Shown: positions 31,052 through 42,334 of the stretch, one piece after another
Position numbering within the stretch: position 1 is the first letter of the stretch
Layout: every line of letters begins with the position of its first letter
DNA from: Oncomelania hupensis
Lineage: Eukaryota; Mollusca; Gastropoda; Littorinimorpha; Pomatiopsidae
Reading direction: 5' to 3'
Length of the DNA: 64,000 nt
NCBI GenBank assembly: GCA_036898135.1
Contig: CM072523.1
Span: forward strand, 2,720,311-2,784,310
Notes under the pieces: generated by a model
Told to the model about the DNA's origin: nothing
Seen by the model: the letters and a program-made list of their open reading frames with translations, nothing else
Database searches by the model: none
Translations under genes and position numbers: made by a program

Positions 31052-34000
31052 CTATCCTGTCCCGTAACCCGAAGGTCGTAGGGGCACCACAGATGATCGT
31101 TTAACCAGCATACTCCATCTTTCTCTGTCCTCAGCAGCCCTGATGGCTTCGCTCAGTGTCAAACCAGTCCATTCTCGAATGTTGTCCTCCCACCTCTTTT
31201 TCGGTCTCCCTCTTCTTCTACCTCCTTGCACTGTGCCTTGCAGAATAGTCTTTGTAAGGCCTGATGATCTGGTGACGTGGCCATACCATCGGAGTTTCCG
31301 TTTCTTCACCACTGTTAGCAGGTCATCGTGTTGTCCAATGGCTTGTGTGATGGTCTGTCGGACTTCGTCGTTGGTGATGTGTTGGGTATAGGAAATGCCC
31401 AGAAGTCTTCTGTAGCACCTCATCTCCATGCTTTGTATTCTTCGTTGGAGATCTACTGTGAGGGTCCATGCTTCGCAAGCATATAGGAAGATGGAGATAA
31501 CAAGGGAGCGCAGCAGTCTTACTTTGGAATGTAGACTGATGGTCCTGTCTTTCCAAATGGCCTTCAACCTTGTCAGGGCAGCAGTTGTTTGTGCGATCCT
31601 GGAGAGGACTTCCTGTCGGGACCCATTGTCTGATACAATGGCTCCTAAATATTTGAAGCTATGCACTGTGTTGAGGGATTGGCCTTGGACTTTGATGTCC
31701 GTATTGATGCCATTGGTGTTGTTGGTCATCATTTTGGTCTTCTCTGCACTTATTTCCATTCCATAGGCTCTGGAGGTGGTGTCAAGCCTCTGTACCAGCT
31801 GTTCAAGTTGTTGTCCCTCTCCAGCCAATCCATCAATGTCATCTGCAAAACGAAGATTGGAGATTGCTCTACCCCCTATGCTGACTGTGCCTTCATGGTC
31901 TGCAAGAGCATCTGACATGATGCGCTCTAGGAAGATGTTGAAGAGTGTTGGAGAGAGTAGGCATCCTTGACGCACACCGATTGTTGTTCTGAACCAGTTC
32001 CCGATGGCGCTGTTGTGGAGGACTGCACTGGTAGCCTTGTCATACAGGCTTTTGATGACTTCAATAATTTTATGGCTGATGTTGTACACTTTCATTGTTG
32101 CCCATAGAGCTGCATGCCAGACTCGGTCAAACGCCTTCTTGAAGTCTATGAACACATGATATAGATGTTGTTGGTGCTGTGGGTATTTCTCACAGATTAT
32201 TCTGAGGTTGAAAATCTGCTCAGTGGTACTTCGCCCTGCCCTGAATCCTGCTTGTTCTTCAGCTATGATTTGTTCAGCTTGGGGTTTCAACCTGTTGAGT
32301 ATTATTTTCAGGAGGACCTTGCTGGGATGGCTGATGAGGCTGATGGTCCGGTAATTTTCACACTCCTGAAGGTTACCTTTTTGGGGAAGAGTGATGACAA
32401 GCGACTGGGTCCATGGTATAGGCCACTCCCCACTCTGCCAGATCTTGTTACAGATAATGGTGAGGGCATCAATCATCGCTTCTCCTCCTGCTTGTAGCAG
32501 TTCCGCGGGTATGTTGTCCACTCCCGCTGACTTCCCTTTCTTTAGCGCTTGCACTGCTGCCTCAACTTCTTCCCGGAGAATTGGGAGGATTTCTTCTTCT
32601 TCTCTGTTCTCGGGACATGCTAGAACTGATGGGTCTCCAATTGGTGTATGGTTGTAAAGGTCAGAGCAGTACTATGTCCATCTGTCCAAGACTTCTTGTT
32701 CTTCTGTAAGGCATATGCCAGACTTGCTTTGGATCGTGGAGACTTTGGGCTGTTTGACACTTGTCAGCCGCTTCACAGTCTGGTAGGCCTTCTTGCTGTT
32801 GTTCTTGTTCAGACTGTTCTCTATTTCCTGGCATTGATCTTCTATCCAGTTCTCCTTTGCTGTGCGCATGCCTTTTCGGATGTCATTGTTGATTTGTCGG
32901 TAGACATCAGCTCCCTGCGAGGTGTTCTTTTTCTTTTTCATCTCTCTTCGTTTATCACACAGATCCAAAAGTTCAGGTGTGATCCACGGCTTCTTCTTTG
33001 GTCGGTGCTTGCCAAGGATCTGAGTGGCGGCATCTGTCACAGCTGAGTTGAAGGTGGTGGTCATGGTGTTGACATCTACTTCACCAGCCCCCAAAATGAG
33101 CAGTGGTGCAAATTTCCCTCCAATTGTGGCCTGAAATAGTTCTGCCACCTCCGGGTCTTGCAGTTTGTCCAGGTCGAACTTCAGTCTAGTGCACTTTGCT
33201 GTATTTACTCTCTTCAAGTGGAGGCGGAAAGACATCATCACGAGATCGTGGTCACTTCCGATGTCTGCTCCTGGAAAAGTGCGTGTCCTGCCAATGTTGA
33301 TGCTTGATCTGAAGCGTTTCTTGACCATGATGTAGTCTATTTGGTTGTGATGCTCCCCGCCAGGACTGTGCCATGTCCATCGTCTGGAGTTTTTGTGGAG
33401 ACCAAGCGTGTTTGCCAGTACCAGATTGTTGTATCTGGCAAACTCCAAGAGTCTCAGACCCCTGTCATTTGTCTCGTTGTTGCAGTGGGGTCCACATGTG
33501 TCTCCCCAGTTGTGGTGCGCATCTTGGCCAACCTTGGCATTCCAGTCGCCTTGCACTATGACTATGTCCTTCTTCGGCACTTGGTCAAGGACCGCCTGTA
33601 GATTTTCATAAAAGTCCTCCACTTCGCTGTCGTCATAGTCTGATGTTGGGGCATAGGCCTGGATGATGGTGATGTTGAAAGGGGCTGCTCTCAGGCGGAT
33701 GGTAATGAGTCTACTGGAGACTGGGCGGCAACCCATGACAGTGGCTAGAATGTTCTTGTGGACCAAGAATCCAACGCCGTGTTCGTGCCTGTCATCTCTA
33801 CCGCTGAAATAGAGCTTGTGGCCTTTGTCGGTCGTTGTTTCACCTAGGCCTTTCCAGCGCAGTTCGCTGATGCCTAGAACGTTCCATCGATAGTGGTCCA
33901 ACTCGTGGGCCAGTTCTTCTAATTTTCCTTCCGCAGTTAGGGTCCTGACATTCCAGGTTCCTATGACGATGTTGTTTCTCGTGCGGATCTTGCTAAATTG

Positions 34001-34147
34001 TCCATCAGTAGCATACTTAACACCTCCGTCCTGGTGGCCAACGGAAGGCGCGGTCCTTGTGCCGGGCGACGACCGATCCGGTATGGAATTAGAGGATTGT
34101 GTCATCATGTAGTGTGTCTTGGGCAAAAAAGACCTGGCGGTGCCCAA
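31052..34147 (-). pseudogene. RTE endonuclease-reverse transcriptase, one nonsense codon
   Basis: The frame spans 1032 codons. The APE endonuclease has TWNVRTLTAEGK, GISELRWKG, IQAYAPTSD, VQGDWNAKVG, NQIDYIMVK and GSDHDLVMM. The RT has GKSAGVDNIPAELL, FIDFKKAFDRV, GVRQGCLLSPTLFN and RFADDIDGL, then a C-terminal RRRGRPKKRWEDNI block. A TAG at 32672-32674 interrupts it where copy B has GAG (Glu). Endonuclease nicks the target and RT primes on it. One base change separates this from an open frame, so it was probably functional when inserted. Confidence 0.88.
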
Positions 34148-34389
34148 TCCTCTCCAGGCTGTTGGCCACAGCCGAAATCCACGAATACAGTGTGGCTCGC
34201 CTTGGCCCTGAGCACATGGTCGTTGAACCTGTAGTAACGTGAGGTTCCTCCGCCCTGGCCGGTGACTTCTGTGTAGAAGACTTTCGCCCAGTGATGCCGT
34301 GCTAACATCACCCCTGTTAGTCGCCTCTTACGACACGCCGGGAAACGTTGGGTCTATTCTATTTAATGCCCGAACCCACAAGGCATAAC
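34148..34389 (-). other. RTE copy A 5' UTR with two predicted hairpins
   Basis: This GC-rich leader of copy A is absent from copies B and C. On the - strand it contains GTCG...CGAC (34334-34320) and GTGATG...CATCAC (34311-34291) stem-loops close to the 5' terminus. No hammerhead core is recognised. 5' UTR ribozymes of HDV type are established for some RTE elements, but I cannot confirm that fold here. Confidence 0.45.
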
Positions 34390-34397
34390 GATTAGAC

Positions 34398-36059
34398 AAA
34401 ATGAAAAAATTAAAGGTATACAAATTAATGAAAATTAGTATAAGATTTCACAATATGCTGACGATACCGACATTACATTAAATGGGGAAAAAGAATCATT
34501 TGAAGAAACAATAAATACTGTGCATTCATTTGGAAAGTTTTCGGGCCTATTTTTAAATGCAGAAAAAACTAGTGCAGGTTGGCTGGGCAACAGACGCAAT
34601 TCACAAACCCGGTATATGCAACATTTAAATATGGATTGGAATCCTCAGTATTTTAAGATTTTGGGTATTTGGTTCACCAGCGATTTAGTAGATTTCATTG
34701 AAATAAATATGAGAGACAAATTTGCTGAAGTAAAAAGGCTTTATAGAATCTGGCTGAGGCGACAGATAACACCATTAGGCCGAGTAGCTGTTCTTAAGTC
34801 CTTAATATTATCAAAACTTACTCACCTGTGGATACTTTTACCCAACCCACCACAACATATAATAGACCTTGTGCAGAAATCGGTGTATGAATTTGTATGG
34901 AATCTTAAGAAAGACCGCATAAGTCGGAAAGTATCTAAAAAATCTATAGACCAAGGAGGATTGGGTATTCCTGACATAAAATGTCTTATTCAAGCATTAA
35001 AATTGAGTTGGGTAAGAAAACTTAAGTATGGTACCTCCAAATGGAAAAATATTGTGCTATCTTGTCATCCACTTTTATTTGAAATTGACAAGCTTGGTTC
35101 AAGTTTTCCCAGAAGCAAAGTAGAGAGTAACGATTTCTGGTCAGACGTATTTGTCGCCTATAATGATTTCTCTCAAAAAGTCAAAATTCAGTATCCCACA
35201 GAAATGTTGGCTGAGCGTGTATTTTACAATGAAAATGTTCTAATTGGAAATAAGGCAATATTTTATAAAGATTGTTTTGAAAAAGGTATAATATCGTCTG
35301 GGCCATTTTCTAGAGGAAAATGGTGTATTCTTCACTTTTGACGAGTTTGTTGAAAAGTATAATGTGAATATTGACTTTTTATCTTTCATAGGTTGTGTAA
35401 GATCTATTAAGGAGTATGTGCGTAGTAATAAATGTGATTTGGAAAATAGTAGTTTTGATGAACTGAGTAAGAACTGGAAAATTATACAATCAGTACACAA
35501 AGGAGCTCGAACATACTATGAATGTCTTTTGGAAAATATACAACCAAATTGCTGTAATAAATGGAATGTAAAATTAAGAAAAGAACTAGTGTGGAAAAAG
35601 ATTTTTCAGAAAATTAAACAGATTCATGATGTAAAACTAAAATGGTTTCAAATTAGACTTGTGCACAGAATTTTAGCTACAAATGTTACACTACAAGGTA
35701 TGAATATTTTGACTGACGTTGCATGCTCGTTTTGCAAAAAGGGAAGAGAGAATATACAGCATTTGTTCTGGGAGTGTGAATACGTACATACGTTTTGGAA
35801 TCAGCTTCAAACTGCAGTTAATAATAGATGTTTGAATGCTATGAACGTACATTTAGAGGAATCATTTATTCTTCTTGGATATGATAGTAATATTAGAACA
35901 GACAAAATTTTTAATCTGATTATATTGGTGGCGAAGAATTATATTTATACATGCAGAATCAAGAACTTGATACCAGATTATAAAACTTTTGAAAATTACC
36001 TGAGAAAACGTTATGAAATTGAAAAACATGTTGCATATATTAAGATGAATGTTCAATGA
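34398..36059 (+). pseudogene. L1-like ORF2, second RT half and C-terminus
   Basis: It resumes after the duplicated target with QNEKIKGIQINEN, hits a TAG at 34436-34438, then continues with the catalytic YADDTDITL and SGLFLNAEKTSAGWLG. A frameshift near 35325 moves it to a second frame, which carries the C-terminal zinc-knuckle-like block (CSFCKKGRENIQHLFWEC, about 35725-35780) and ends at 36057-36059. Joined to 28958-31037 it gives the usual L1/Tx1 ORF2 layout of EN, RT, then Cys-His domain. Confidence 0.8.
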
Positions 36060-36481
36060 GATTTCAATGCAGAGTGGTCTGCATATCTACCATTACTTAA
36101 TGAATATTAACACATGTATTGTAATAGAAAATTGTACATATTTATTTATTTATTTATTTATTTTTATTTAATTTTTTTATTTTATTTTATTTTATTTATT
36201 TTATTTTTTTTAATTTAATTTAATTTTATTTTTATATTTTTTTTTAATTTTTTTTAAAAAGAACAGGAGGGGTCAATGACTCTTTTTTGCTTTATTTTAT
36301 ATTTGCACCCCACCCCCTTACCCCTATTTTTTTTTTTGGTGCATTTGTTTCCGTTCTGCTTGTTTATGTTATTAGTTAAGGATTTATCACTATCCGCATT
36401 CATCTCCCATCTTGGGTAAATTCATTTCATAAAAAGAAATAAAAAAATGTGAAAAAATAAATAAATAAATAAATAAATAAC
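36060..36481 (+). other. 3' UTR and (AAAT)n tail of the L1-like LINE
   Basis: A/T-rich 3' sequence with TTTAT runs and a C-rich patch near 36307 ends in AATAAATAAATAAATAAATA and AC just before TGTATTAAG. It fits a LINE 3' end abutting its target duplication. Confidence 0.7.
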
Positions 36482-36490
36482 TGTATTAAG

Positions 36491-36580
36491 TAGAGTCACA
36501 GGGAGATTTACTAGCGATCCCCATCGACTTAAGACGCATTCCATTGTGCAGAGCCCAGCAATAATAGACCCACCGTCACA
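36491..36580 (+). repeat. Distal end of the Gypsy-like 3' LTR
   Basis: It begins TAGAGTCACAGGGAGATTTA and ends CCACCGTCACA, matching 28-121 apart from a short indel near 36528. It continues the LTR cut off at 3200. Flanking host sequence starts GTTAACAGG at 36581. Confidence 0.8.
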
Positions 36581-36674
36581 GTTAACAGGTCATTCCCATC
36601 CAGATATCGCTATAATTGTTGATGTTATATTAAAGTCACCAGTTGTTAGTTGTTTTCACTGTAAATGAAATTAG

Positions 36675-36677
36675 AAC

Positions 36678-36750
<73 letters not shown>

Positions 36751-36764
36751 TTATTTATTTATTC

Positions 36765-36813
<49 letters not shown>

Positions 36814-37293
36814 GTTATTGGTGTTGTTACTATTATTATGTGAATCACAAATATGTTTTCTTTTTAAACCAGATTAATGCCATTACACAAGCTTTTATTC
36901 TCTTAATCTGGCCTGTCATATGTTGTAACGATGTTTAGTTATTCAACGATTATTCTACTTTTTAAAACTGCTGTAGGCTTATTTCACCACCATTTACACT
37001 TTACATCTTAGATGAGGCATTGTTGATCTGCCTCTTTTGGTATTAACGTCCCTCTCTTAAATTATTTCTTTGAAATTACTCATTTATTTTATAAGTTGAT
37101 TTATTGTTTGACTGATTTTATACTTTTATTTGTTGGTTTGTTACCTTCACTAGGTTTACATGTTGTCTTGTTTTTAAATGCAGAATAGATTTATTATGCG
37201 TGTGTATCTGTGTGTGGCTACGTGTGATCAAGCGCTTTGTGAAGCATTTTATGTTTGAATTGCGCTATACAAAATAAATTATTATTATTATTA

Positions 37294-37367
<74 letters not shown>

Positions 37368-37375
37368 GTTATAAT
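36675..37375 (+). repeat. (TTA)n tracts and a CR1-like 3' tail
   Basis: (TTA)n runs lie at 36677-36750, 36768-36815 and 37278-37368. Before the last, AAGCGCTTTGTGAAGC and GCGCTATACAAAATAAATTA (about 37228-37280) form the typical 3' end of a CR1/L2-type LINE on the + strand. About 400 bases upstream would be its 3' UTR, with no coding part. Confidence 0.6.
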
Positions 37376-37377
37376 TT

Positions 37378-37490
37378 TATTTTTAGTTGGTAGAGTGTTA
37401 TGATTTTACTATATTTTAGTTTTATTGTCAAATGTCATCTAGAGTGTACAGACGTAAAATTAAAATACTGAACCAAGCTGAACTGGACTG
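37378..37490 (+). mobile_element. LINE 3'-tail fragment related to the 67-bp insert at 1685
   Basis: The end reads ACAGACGTAAAATTAAAATA followed by short CTGAAC-like repeats, closely matching the insert inside the Gypsy remnant. No coding part is attached. Confidence 0.5.
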
Positions 37491-37499
37491 ACAGTTTAG

Positions 37500-37582
37500 T
37501 CCCCATGGAATGAAAGTTTAGACACCATGGAATGAAATTTAGACATCACGGAATACCATGGAATGAAAGTTCAGACACCGCG

Positions 37583-37585
<3 letters not shown>
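37500..37585 (+). repeat. Short tandem repeat around ATGGAATGAAAGTTTAGACA
   Basis: Three degenerate 22-30-bp units lie here, and one more (AATGAAGTTCAGACACC) lies at 38798-38815, on the far side of the CR1-like fragment. That LINE therefore inserted into the repeat. Confidence 0.65.
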
Positions 37586-37668
<83 letters not shown>

Positions 37669-37809
37669 GGCAATTTATACAGCGCTTTCCAAAATCACAA
37701 AGCGCTTTACACAAACAAATGTAAACACAACATGCGTACATTGGTCAATAACACGCAACCACATATACATCTCAACACCAAAAATAACTAACAACACTCA
37801 CTCATGGCG

Positions 37810-38800
37810 CCTAAGAAAAGGCCTCTCTAAAAAGATGCGTCTTCAAGTTCGTTTTAAAAGACGCTAATGAAGGACTGTGACGGACGGACCGAGGTAGCGA
37901 GTTCCAGGTCTGAACGGAGAAGAAACTGAAAGTTCTACCACCGTGTCTCACCCTGTGGTATTCTGGTACACGGAAAATCCTTTCATCTGCAGAGGAGCGG
38001 AGAGACCGAGAAGGAACATAGACAGTCAAAAGTTCAGAAAGATAGCTAGGAGCAGTTCCAGAGATGATGTGGTAGCAGAGACATGAGGTTTTATATTTAA
38101 TTCGTTGTTCAATTGGGAGCCAGTGTAGCTCTTGAAAGAGAGGCGTGCAATGCTGTGATTTCCGTGCTTTGAAGATGAGTTTAGCTGCAGAGTTTTGGAC
38201 TTGCTGAAGAGGTCTAAGGACTTTCTGTGTGCAACCTACAAGGAGTGAATTACAATAATCCAATCTAGACAGAATGCATGCGCTAACTAGTGTTTTTGTT
38301 GCTTCTTGTGTGAGATACTGTCGAATGGAGCTTATGCGTCTAAGTTCAATGTATGCAATCTGACAAGTTTTTGCAATGTGTTGCTGCATGGAGAGATCCT
38401 GATCGAGAAAAAAACCCAAGATCGCGAACAGTGTCAGAAAAAGAAATAGAAGTAGTTTCAACAGTGATAGTTGAGGGAAGAGAAGAGGGGTCTGCAGATG
38501 ACGGAGAAACACGGAGGGCCTCAGTTTTGTTATCATTTAGCTTGAGACGGTTGTTTGACATCCAAGATTTTACCTCAGTAACACAATCTTGAAGGGTCTG
38601 AACTAAATGATTGTAGTTAGAAGGAGAGTCAGAGTGATTAAGTTGGGTGTCATCAGCATACATTTCGTGGCGGACAGAATGTGAGTGAATGAGACGTGAG
38701 AGAGGAGAGGTGTACAGAATGAACAGAATAGGGCCAAGCACAGAGCCTTGAGGAACGCCAAAATCAAGCGGTTGTGCGGTAGATTTAATAATTAAAGAAT
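37810..38800 (-). pseudogene. CR1/L2-like LINE fragment, RT C-terminal half
   Basis: The fragment is 5'-truncated, with RT motifs GVPQGSVLGPILF and MYADDTQLN (frame ending 38346), then a frameshift near 38400 into a second frame. That frame carries SRLDYCNSLLVG, LQQVQNSAAKLIF, LHWLPIEQRIKYK and a stop at 37811. The 3' end is at the left: an AAGCGCTTTGTGATTTTGG tail running into (TTA)n at 37660-37585. Only about 330 residues of the roughly 900 usual for the family remain. Confidence 0.8.
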
Positions 38801-38829
38801 GAAGTTCAGACACCATGGTATGAAAGACT

Positions 38830-39119
38830 CCTTGCAATGCAAGGATTAAGTTTAGGCACCCTGAGCGTTAGACACATAACAGAGAGATGGCAAACACCTA
38901 CACACATGTGAATGGCAATCAGTAGGCATATTTCATAGTGCTGATAGACGGAAGGGGACTCTCTCTATAGTAACATAGTAATCGACACGACGATTGTGGT
39001 TACTCATCAGGAAGAAGAAGAAGAAGAAGAAGAAGAAGAAGAGGGCAATATAATTACTTATTTTGGTTTCACATGCGTTTGATCACGAGTGATAAAAAGA
39101 AACACTCACACACCCAAAC

Positions 39120-39180
<61 letters not shown>

Positions 39181-39260
39181 CGTGAAGGTCGATGGACACA
39201 ATAACCTGTTGCCGGGCAAAGACCTAGTGGCACCAAGGTTCTTCCGAAGTTTAACAGATC
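38830..39260. other. Spacer with (GAA)n and (GA)n
   Basis: No gene is seen. (GAA)n lies at 39009-39041 and (GA)n at 39121-39178. The short flanking unique sequence has no recognisable feature. Confidence 0.6.
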
Positions 39261-39272
39261 ACAAAGTCAAGT

Positions 39273-39584
39273 AAAAGGTAAAACGGTAAAGGTAATCCCA
39301 TAGCCTTGTGGCCGTAGGGGAGCGTGATGTTGGAGATCACACTTATCTTGGGCCAGCGTAATGAGGGTGATGCCCATCTCTCTCCCTCGCTGCTTTACCT
39401 TCCTCACCCTCAAGAGAGTAGGTACTCAATCACAGTTGAGTCAACTGGAGGCGTTGTTATTTGTCGCTTCACGTTGCGGTCACCCATCCAATTGCTAATA
39501 GCAATGGACGGTGCTTAACCTGCGACACAGTAGCGAGTGCTCCAACCACTGCGCTATCCGACACCCCAACACATCCGACATCCG
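39273..39584 (-). mobile_element. SINE with tRNA-like head and 5S-like segment, copy 2
   Basis: Flanked by ACAAAGTCAAGT (39261-39272 and 39585-39596). Sequence matches copy 1 at 16376-16672 along its length. The head at the right reads GATAGCGCAGTGGTTGGAGC on the - strand. The 5S-like block is more diverged here (TTGGATGGGTGACCGC retained). Confidence 0.82.
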
Positions 39585-39596
39585 ACAAAGTCAAGT

Positions 39597-40860
39597 CCAA
39601 TTGTAAAATGCAATGTCCCAAGGACACACAGTCCAGAGTAACAGGTCCTTTTAAAATTAACAATCACTATTGTTCTACAAGAATAAAACGCTATAACAAA
39701 AATAACCTTCTTTAATATAAATCGATCCATTCGTTGGCTTATGCACCTATTGATAACAACAATGTTGATTTTAATGATAGCTCCGCAGCAAAAGCGCCTC
39801 GGGCGGCTTGATTAATTTCGTGTATCAGCCAGCGCCTTGAGCAGCTCTAGAGCTAAAAAACAAAATGCGCGATATAAGTACGATTTATTTACAAAGTTCA
39901 AAATAAATCGTCGCTGGATTAATTGTGTGGACAATTTTGCCCTAATAACGATCTTGTGAATGACGTAGTCTTGGGTGTTTTGTGGCTGCAATAAGTGGTG
40001 GTTCACCCGTCCCCTATACGCTTAATGTGTCCGGGGAATTAAATTTTACTAAAAAAAAAAAAAAAAAAAAAATGTGGCTGCATACGTGAAAGGTCTTTGC
40101 ACTGGTTATGACCTCGCGGAGAACATGAACTCTTTGTCGTGGGTACGACCTCGTTAATGAGACATAAGGTCTTGGACCTGAGTTCAACATCTCGAAAAGA
40201 AATGCGAACTGACGTAAGGAGAAAAAAGAAGAAGAAGAAGAATGGGGGAAGAGGGTGGGAAAGAAGAAGAAGAAGAAGAAGAAGAAGAAGAAGAAGAAGA
40301 ACAACAACAACAACAACAACAACAACAATAACGACAACAACAACAATGATGACAACAACAACTGCTACTACAATAATAGCAACAACAACAAATGTAATAA
40401 AATAATTTAGAATAATATCGTGATGCCCCTTTTGGGGCAGGATGTGGGCAAGGCATTCTGGACTATAATGTACACATTTATAATTGTGTTGGAAAAGTGA
40501 GTTATAATCTGGTAGATAAAAAAAAAGGAATAAAAAAAAAAACAACTAAAAATGCTCATCGACGATGTTAGTCTAGCATGTATTATGAATAATGCAAGAC
40601 TTAAGTTTTGACACCTAGCACGGAATTTTAAGCCACGTAACTGAGTGGTCGTAAACGCGTTATCACCAACGGATAATAAGTAATTTTAAAGTGCCGGTCG
40701 TCACAAGGGAGACTCAAAAGCAAAATAAATAATTCGTTTTTGGTTCACACGCATCTGATCATGAGTGAGAAAGAAAGCAGTATCCACACACACATTACAT
40801 GACATGGTTAATGGTTTAGGTCCAGCGGAATCTACACACACATACACACGCATACACACG
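39597..40860. other. Non-coding stretch with simple repeats
   Basis: No gene is supported. Poly-A lies at 40052-40072, (GAA)n at 40226-40300 and (CAA)n at 40301-40390. A degenerate repeat (GACCTCGCGGAGAACATGAA / GACCTCGTTAATGAGAC) at 40090-40175 is related to 41860-42120. Confidence 0.6.
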
Positions 40861-40864
40861 CATA

Positions 40865-41105
40865 CACATGAATGAACATTGAGGTTTAAAGTCTACACCC
40901 ACCATTGGCGATATGGCAGACAGGGAAAACCATCCCAGGATAGAGAGGGTAAGGACCTAAATCAACACTGAACCGCCAGAGCAATCATACTGCCAATACT
41001 GACAGTGAAATTGGCCACATTTTTTCTTGTCCACCACGGAAGTGGAACCTGGGCCAATCGGTGTGCCAGGCGAACGCTCTCCCACTGAGCCTACGGCTGT
41101 GGGAC
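40865..41105 (-). mobile_element. tRNA-derived SINE, copy 1
   Basis: The - strand head reads GTAGGCTCAGTGGGAGAGCG (A-box) and CCAGGTTCCACTTCC (B-box spacing), then a body with GGTTCAGTGTTGATTTAGGT and CC. The body recurs at 42340-42430 without the head. It could be misread as a tRNA gene, but the arm pairing is incomplete and the attached body argues for a SINE. Confidence 0.7.
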
Positions 41106-41144
41106 AAATCCAAACTACTTTGGTTTCCTCACGTGAAAGCTACT

Positions 41145-41320
41145 TTAAAATGACCCATTTTGACACGTCCCCGTGAAAAATCCCTTTAAAATGACCCAGT
41201 TTGACCATCTCCCCGCCACAGATCCCTTTAAAATGATCCATTGTGACCACCTCCCTGCCACAGATCCCTTTAAAATGACCCATTGTGACCACCTCCCCGC
41301 CACAGATCCCTTTAAAATGC
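41145..41320 (+). repeat. 42-bp minisatellite, about four units
   Basis: Units read CCCTTTAAAATGACCCATTG, TGACCACCTCCCCGCCACAG and AT. The period is a multiple of three, so the - strand shows an open frame of repeated KGICGGEVVTMGHF. I treat that frame as incidental: there is no start context and no other coding signal. Confidence 0.75.
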
Positions 41321-41839
41321 ACAGTGAGTGTTGTCTCACTGAAAAAAGCTTTTAACAAAACAACAAAAATCTCATTCCAAAGTAAAGTTGTTGTTTTTTT
41401 AATCAATAAATAGTTCTTGTGGCTATTAATAGGTACGGCCGCTCTACCGCTCTAGCACTAACAATGTCTACTAGACGGTCTTTTACCGTATTGATGTGCC
41501 GTTCAACTTAGAGGAAATCAACCCCTGTCAGAACAGACATGGAGAATTCAAACTTTGGCTGTTGGTTTGAGCAACTAAAGCCCACTTTATAATTGTTTAA
41601 TGTAAAAACAAAAACGTCAAATATTTGGAGAAATCTGTTTTGGCAAAAATACAAACATTCTTCAACTTGGGGCTTTTAAACTTTTATTTTTTGTTAACCA
41701 ATCAGACTTTATGTTATGTTAATGTTTTTTGTACACACAATCATACCATAAGTATGGATTGAGAGTAATAATCTCACAAACACAGCTTTTTCACCAAGTT
41801 AGGACTTTGATTGAAGCGTGGTCTTCACCCAGGCTACAA

Positions 41840-42120
41840 CCTCACTAATATGTTCAAACCTTTGTCCGGGTTACGACCTCGCGAATGACGTGACGTGGTC
41901 TTGCGTCTTTTGGCCAGACCTAAAGACTTAAACGAGGTCATTACCTCAAGAATGTCAAGACTCCTTCACCCAGGTTTAATGTCACCTCGTGGTACGAACT
42001 CGCGAATGACGTGCGACCTGTGCCCAGGTTATTTGTCCTAGTGGCTGGAGTGAGAGGTTTTTGTACTGGTCGCGAACATGAACCTTTGTTCCTTGGTTAT
42101 GACCTCATATATGGCACAAT
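41840..42120 (+). repeat. Degenerate TACGACCTCGCGAATGACGT repeat
   Basis: Several imperfect units contain the phrase (G/T)TACGACCTCGCGAATGACGT, GGTTATGACCTC or GCGAACATGAACCTTTGTTC. Related units occur at 40090-40175. Spacing varies between about 55 and 90 bases. Confidence 0.5.
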
Positions 42121-42155
42121 GCCTTTGCCTTGGTTTCAACCGTTCGAACAAAAGT

Positions 42156-42330
42156 TAAAGAGGTGATAATTATAATGAACCACACAAACAAATAAACAAA
42201 GAAGCAGCTAAGGTTATGTGATAATTATAATAAACAACACCAACAAACAAACAAAGAAGCAGCTAAGGTTAGGTGATAATTATAATAAACAACACCAACA
42301 AACAAAGAAGCAGCTAAGGTTAGGTGCGCA
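42156..42330 (+). repeat. ~57-bp tandem repeat, three units
   Basis: Units read GTGATAATTATAATAAACAA, CACCAACAAACAAACAAAGA and AGCAGCTAAGGTTAG; the third lacks a few bases. Confidence 0.8.
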
Positions 42331-42334
42331 AGAT

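Larger units (their letters stand above)
31038..34389 (-). mobile_element. RTE LINE copy A, near full length
   Basis: Flanked by GATTAGAC (31030-31037 and 34390-34397), it splits the L1-like ORF2. Its 3' end, at the left, is a short tandem tail (AGGAT)n, as in RTE-type elements. The 5' UTR is 34148-34389, and a single long frame from 34147 has one stop codon. Protein and DNA are very close to copy B (44783-47762), so the family has been active recently. Confidence 0.88.
3201..36481 (+). mobile_element. L1-like non-LTR retrotransposon, interrupted three times
   Basis: The element is bounded by the 9-bp duplication TGTATTAAG (3192-3200, 36482-36490), lies inside the 3' LTR of the Gypsy-like element, and ends in an (AAAT)n tail. 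It encodes a coiled-coil/RRM ORF1 (from 15138) and an endonuclease-reverse transcriptase ORF2 (from 28958). It was later hit by a - strand LINE (about 3500-15040), a fold-back element (15842-26448) and an RTE LINE (31038-34389). Removing these leaves roughly 7.8 kb. ORF2 motifs (SVNCRGL, YGPN, YADDT, C-terminal zinc-knuckle) fit the L1/Tx1 group. Confidence 0.75.

Noticed and set aside
41056..41105. Genuine tRNA gene on the - strand
   Set aside because: The A- and B-box-like parts are present but the acceptor and other arms do not pair well, and a SINE body that recurs at 42340 is attached.
41140..41406. Protein with 14-residue repeats (KGICGGEVVTMGHF)
   Set aside because: Explained by a 42-bp minisatellite whose period is a multiple of three; no start context, domain or neighbouring coding signal.
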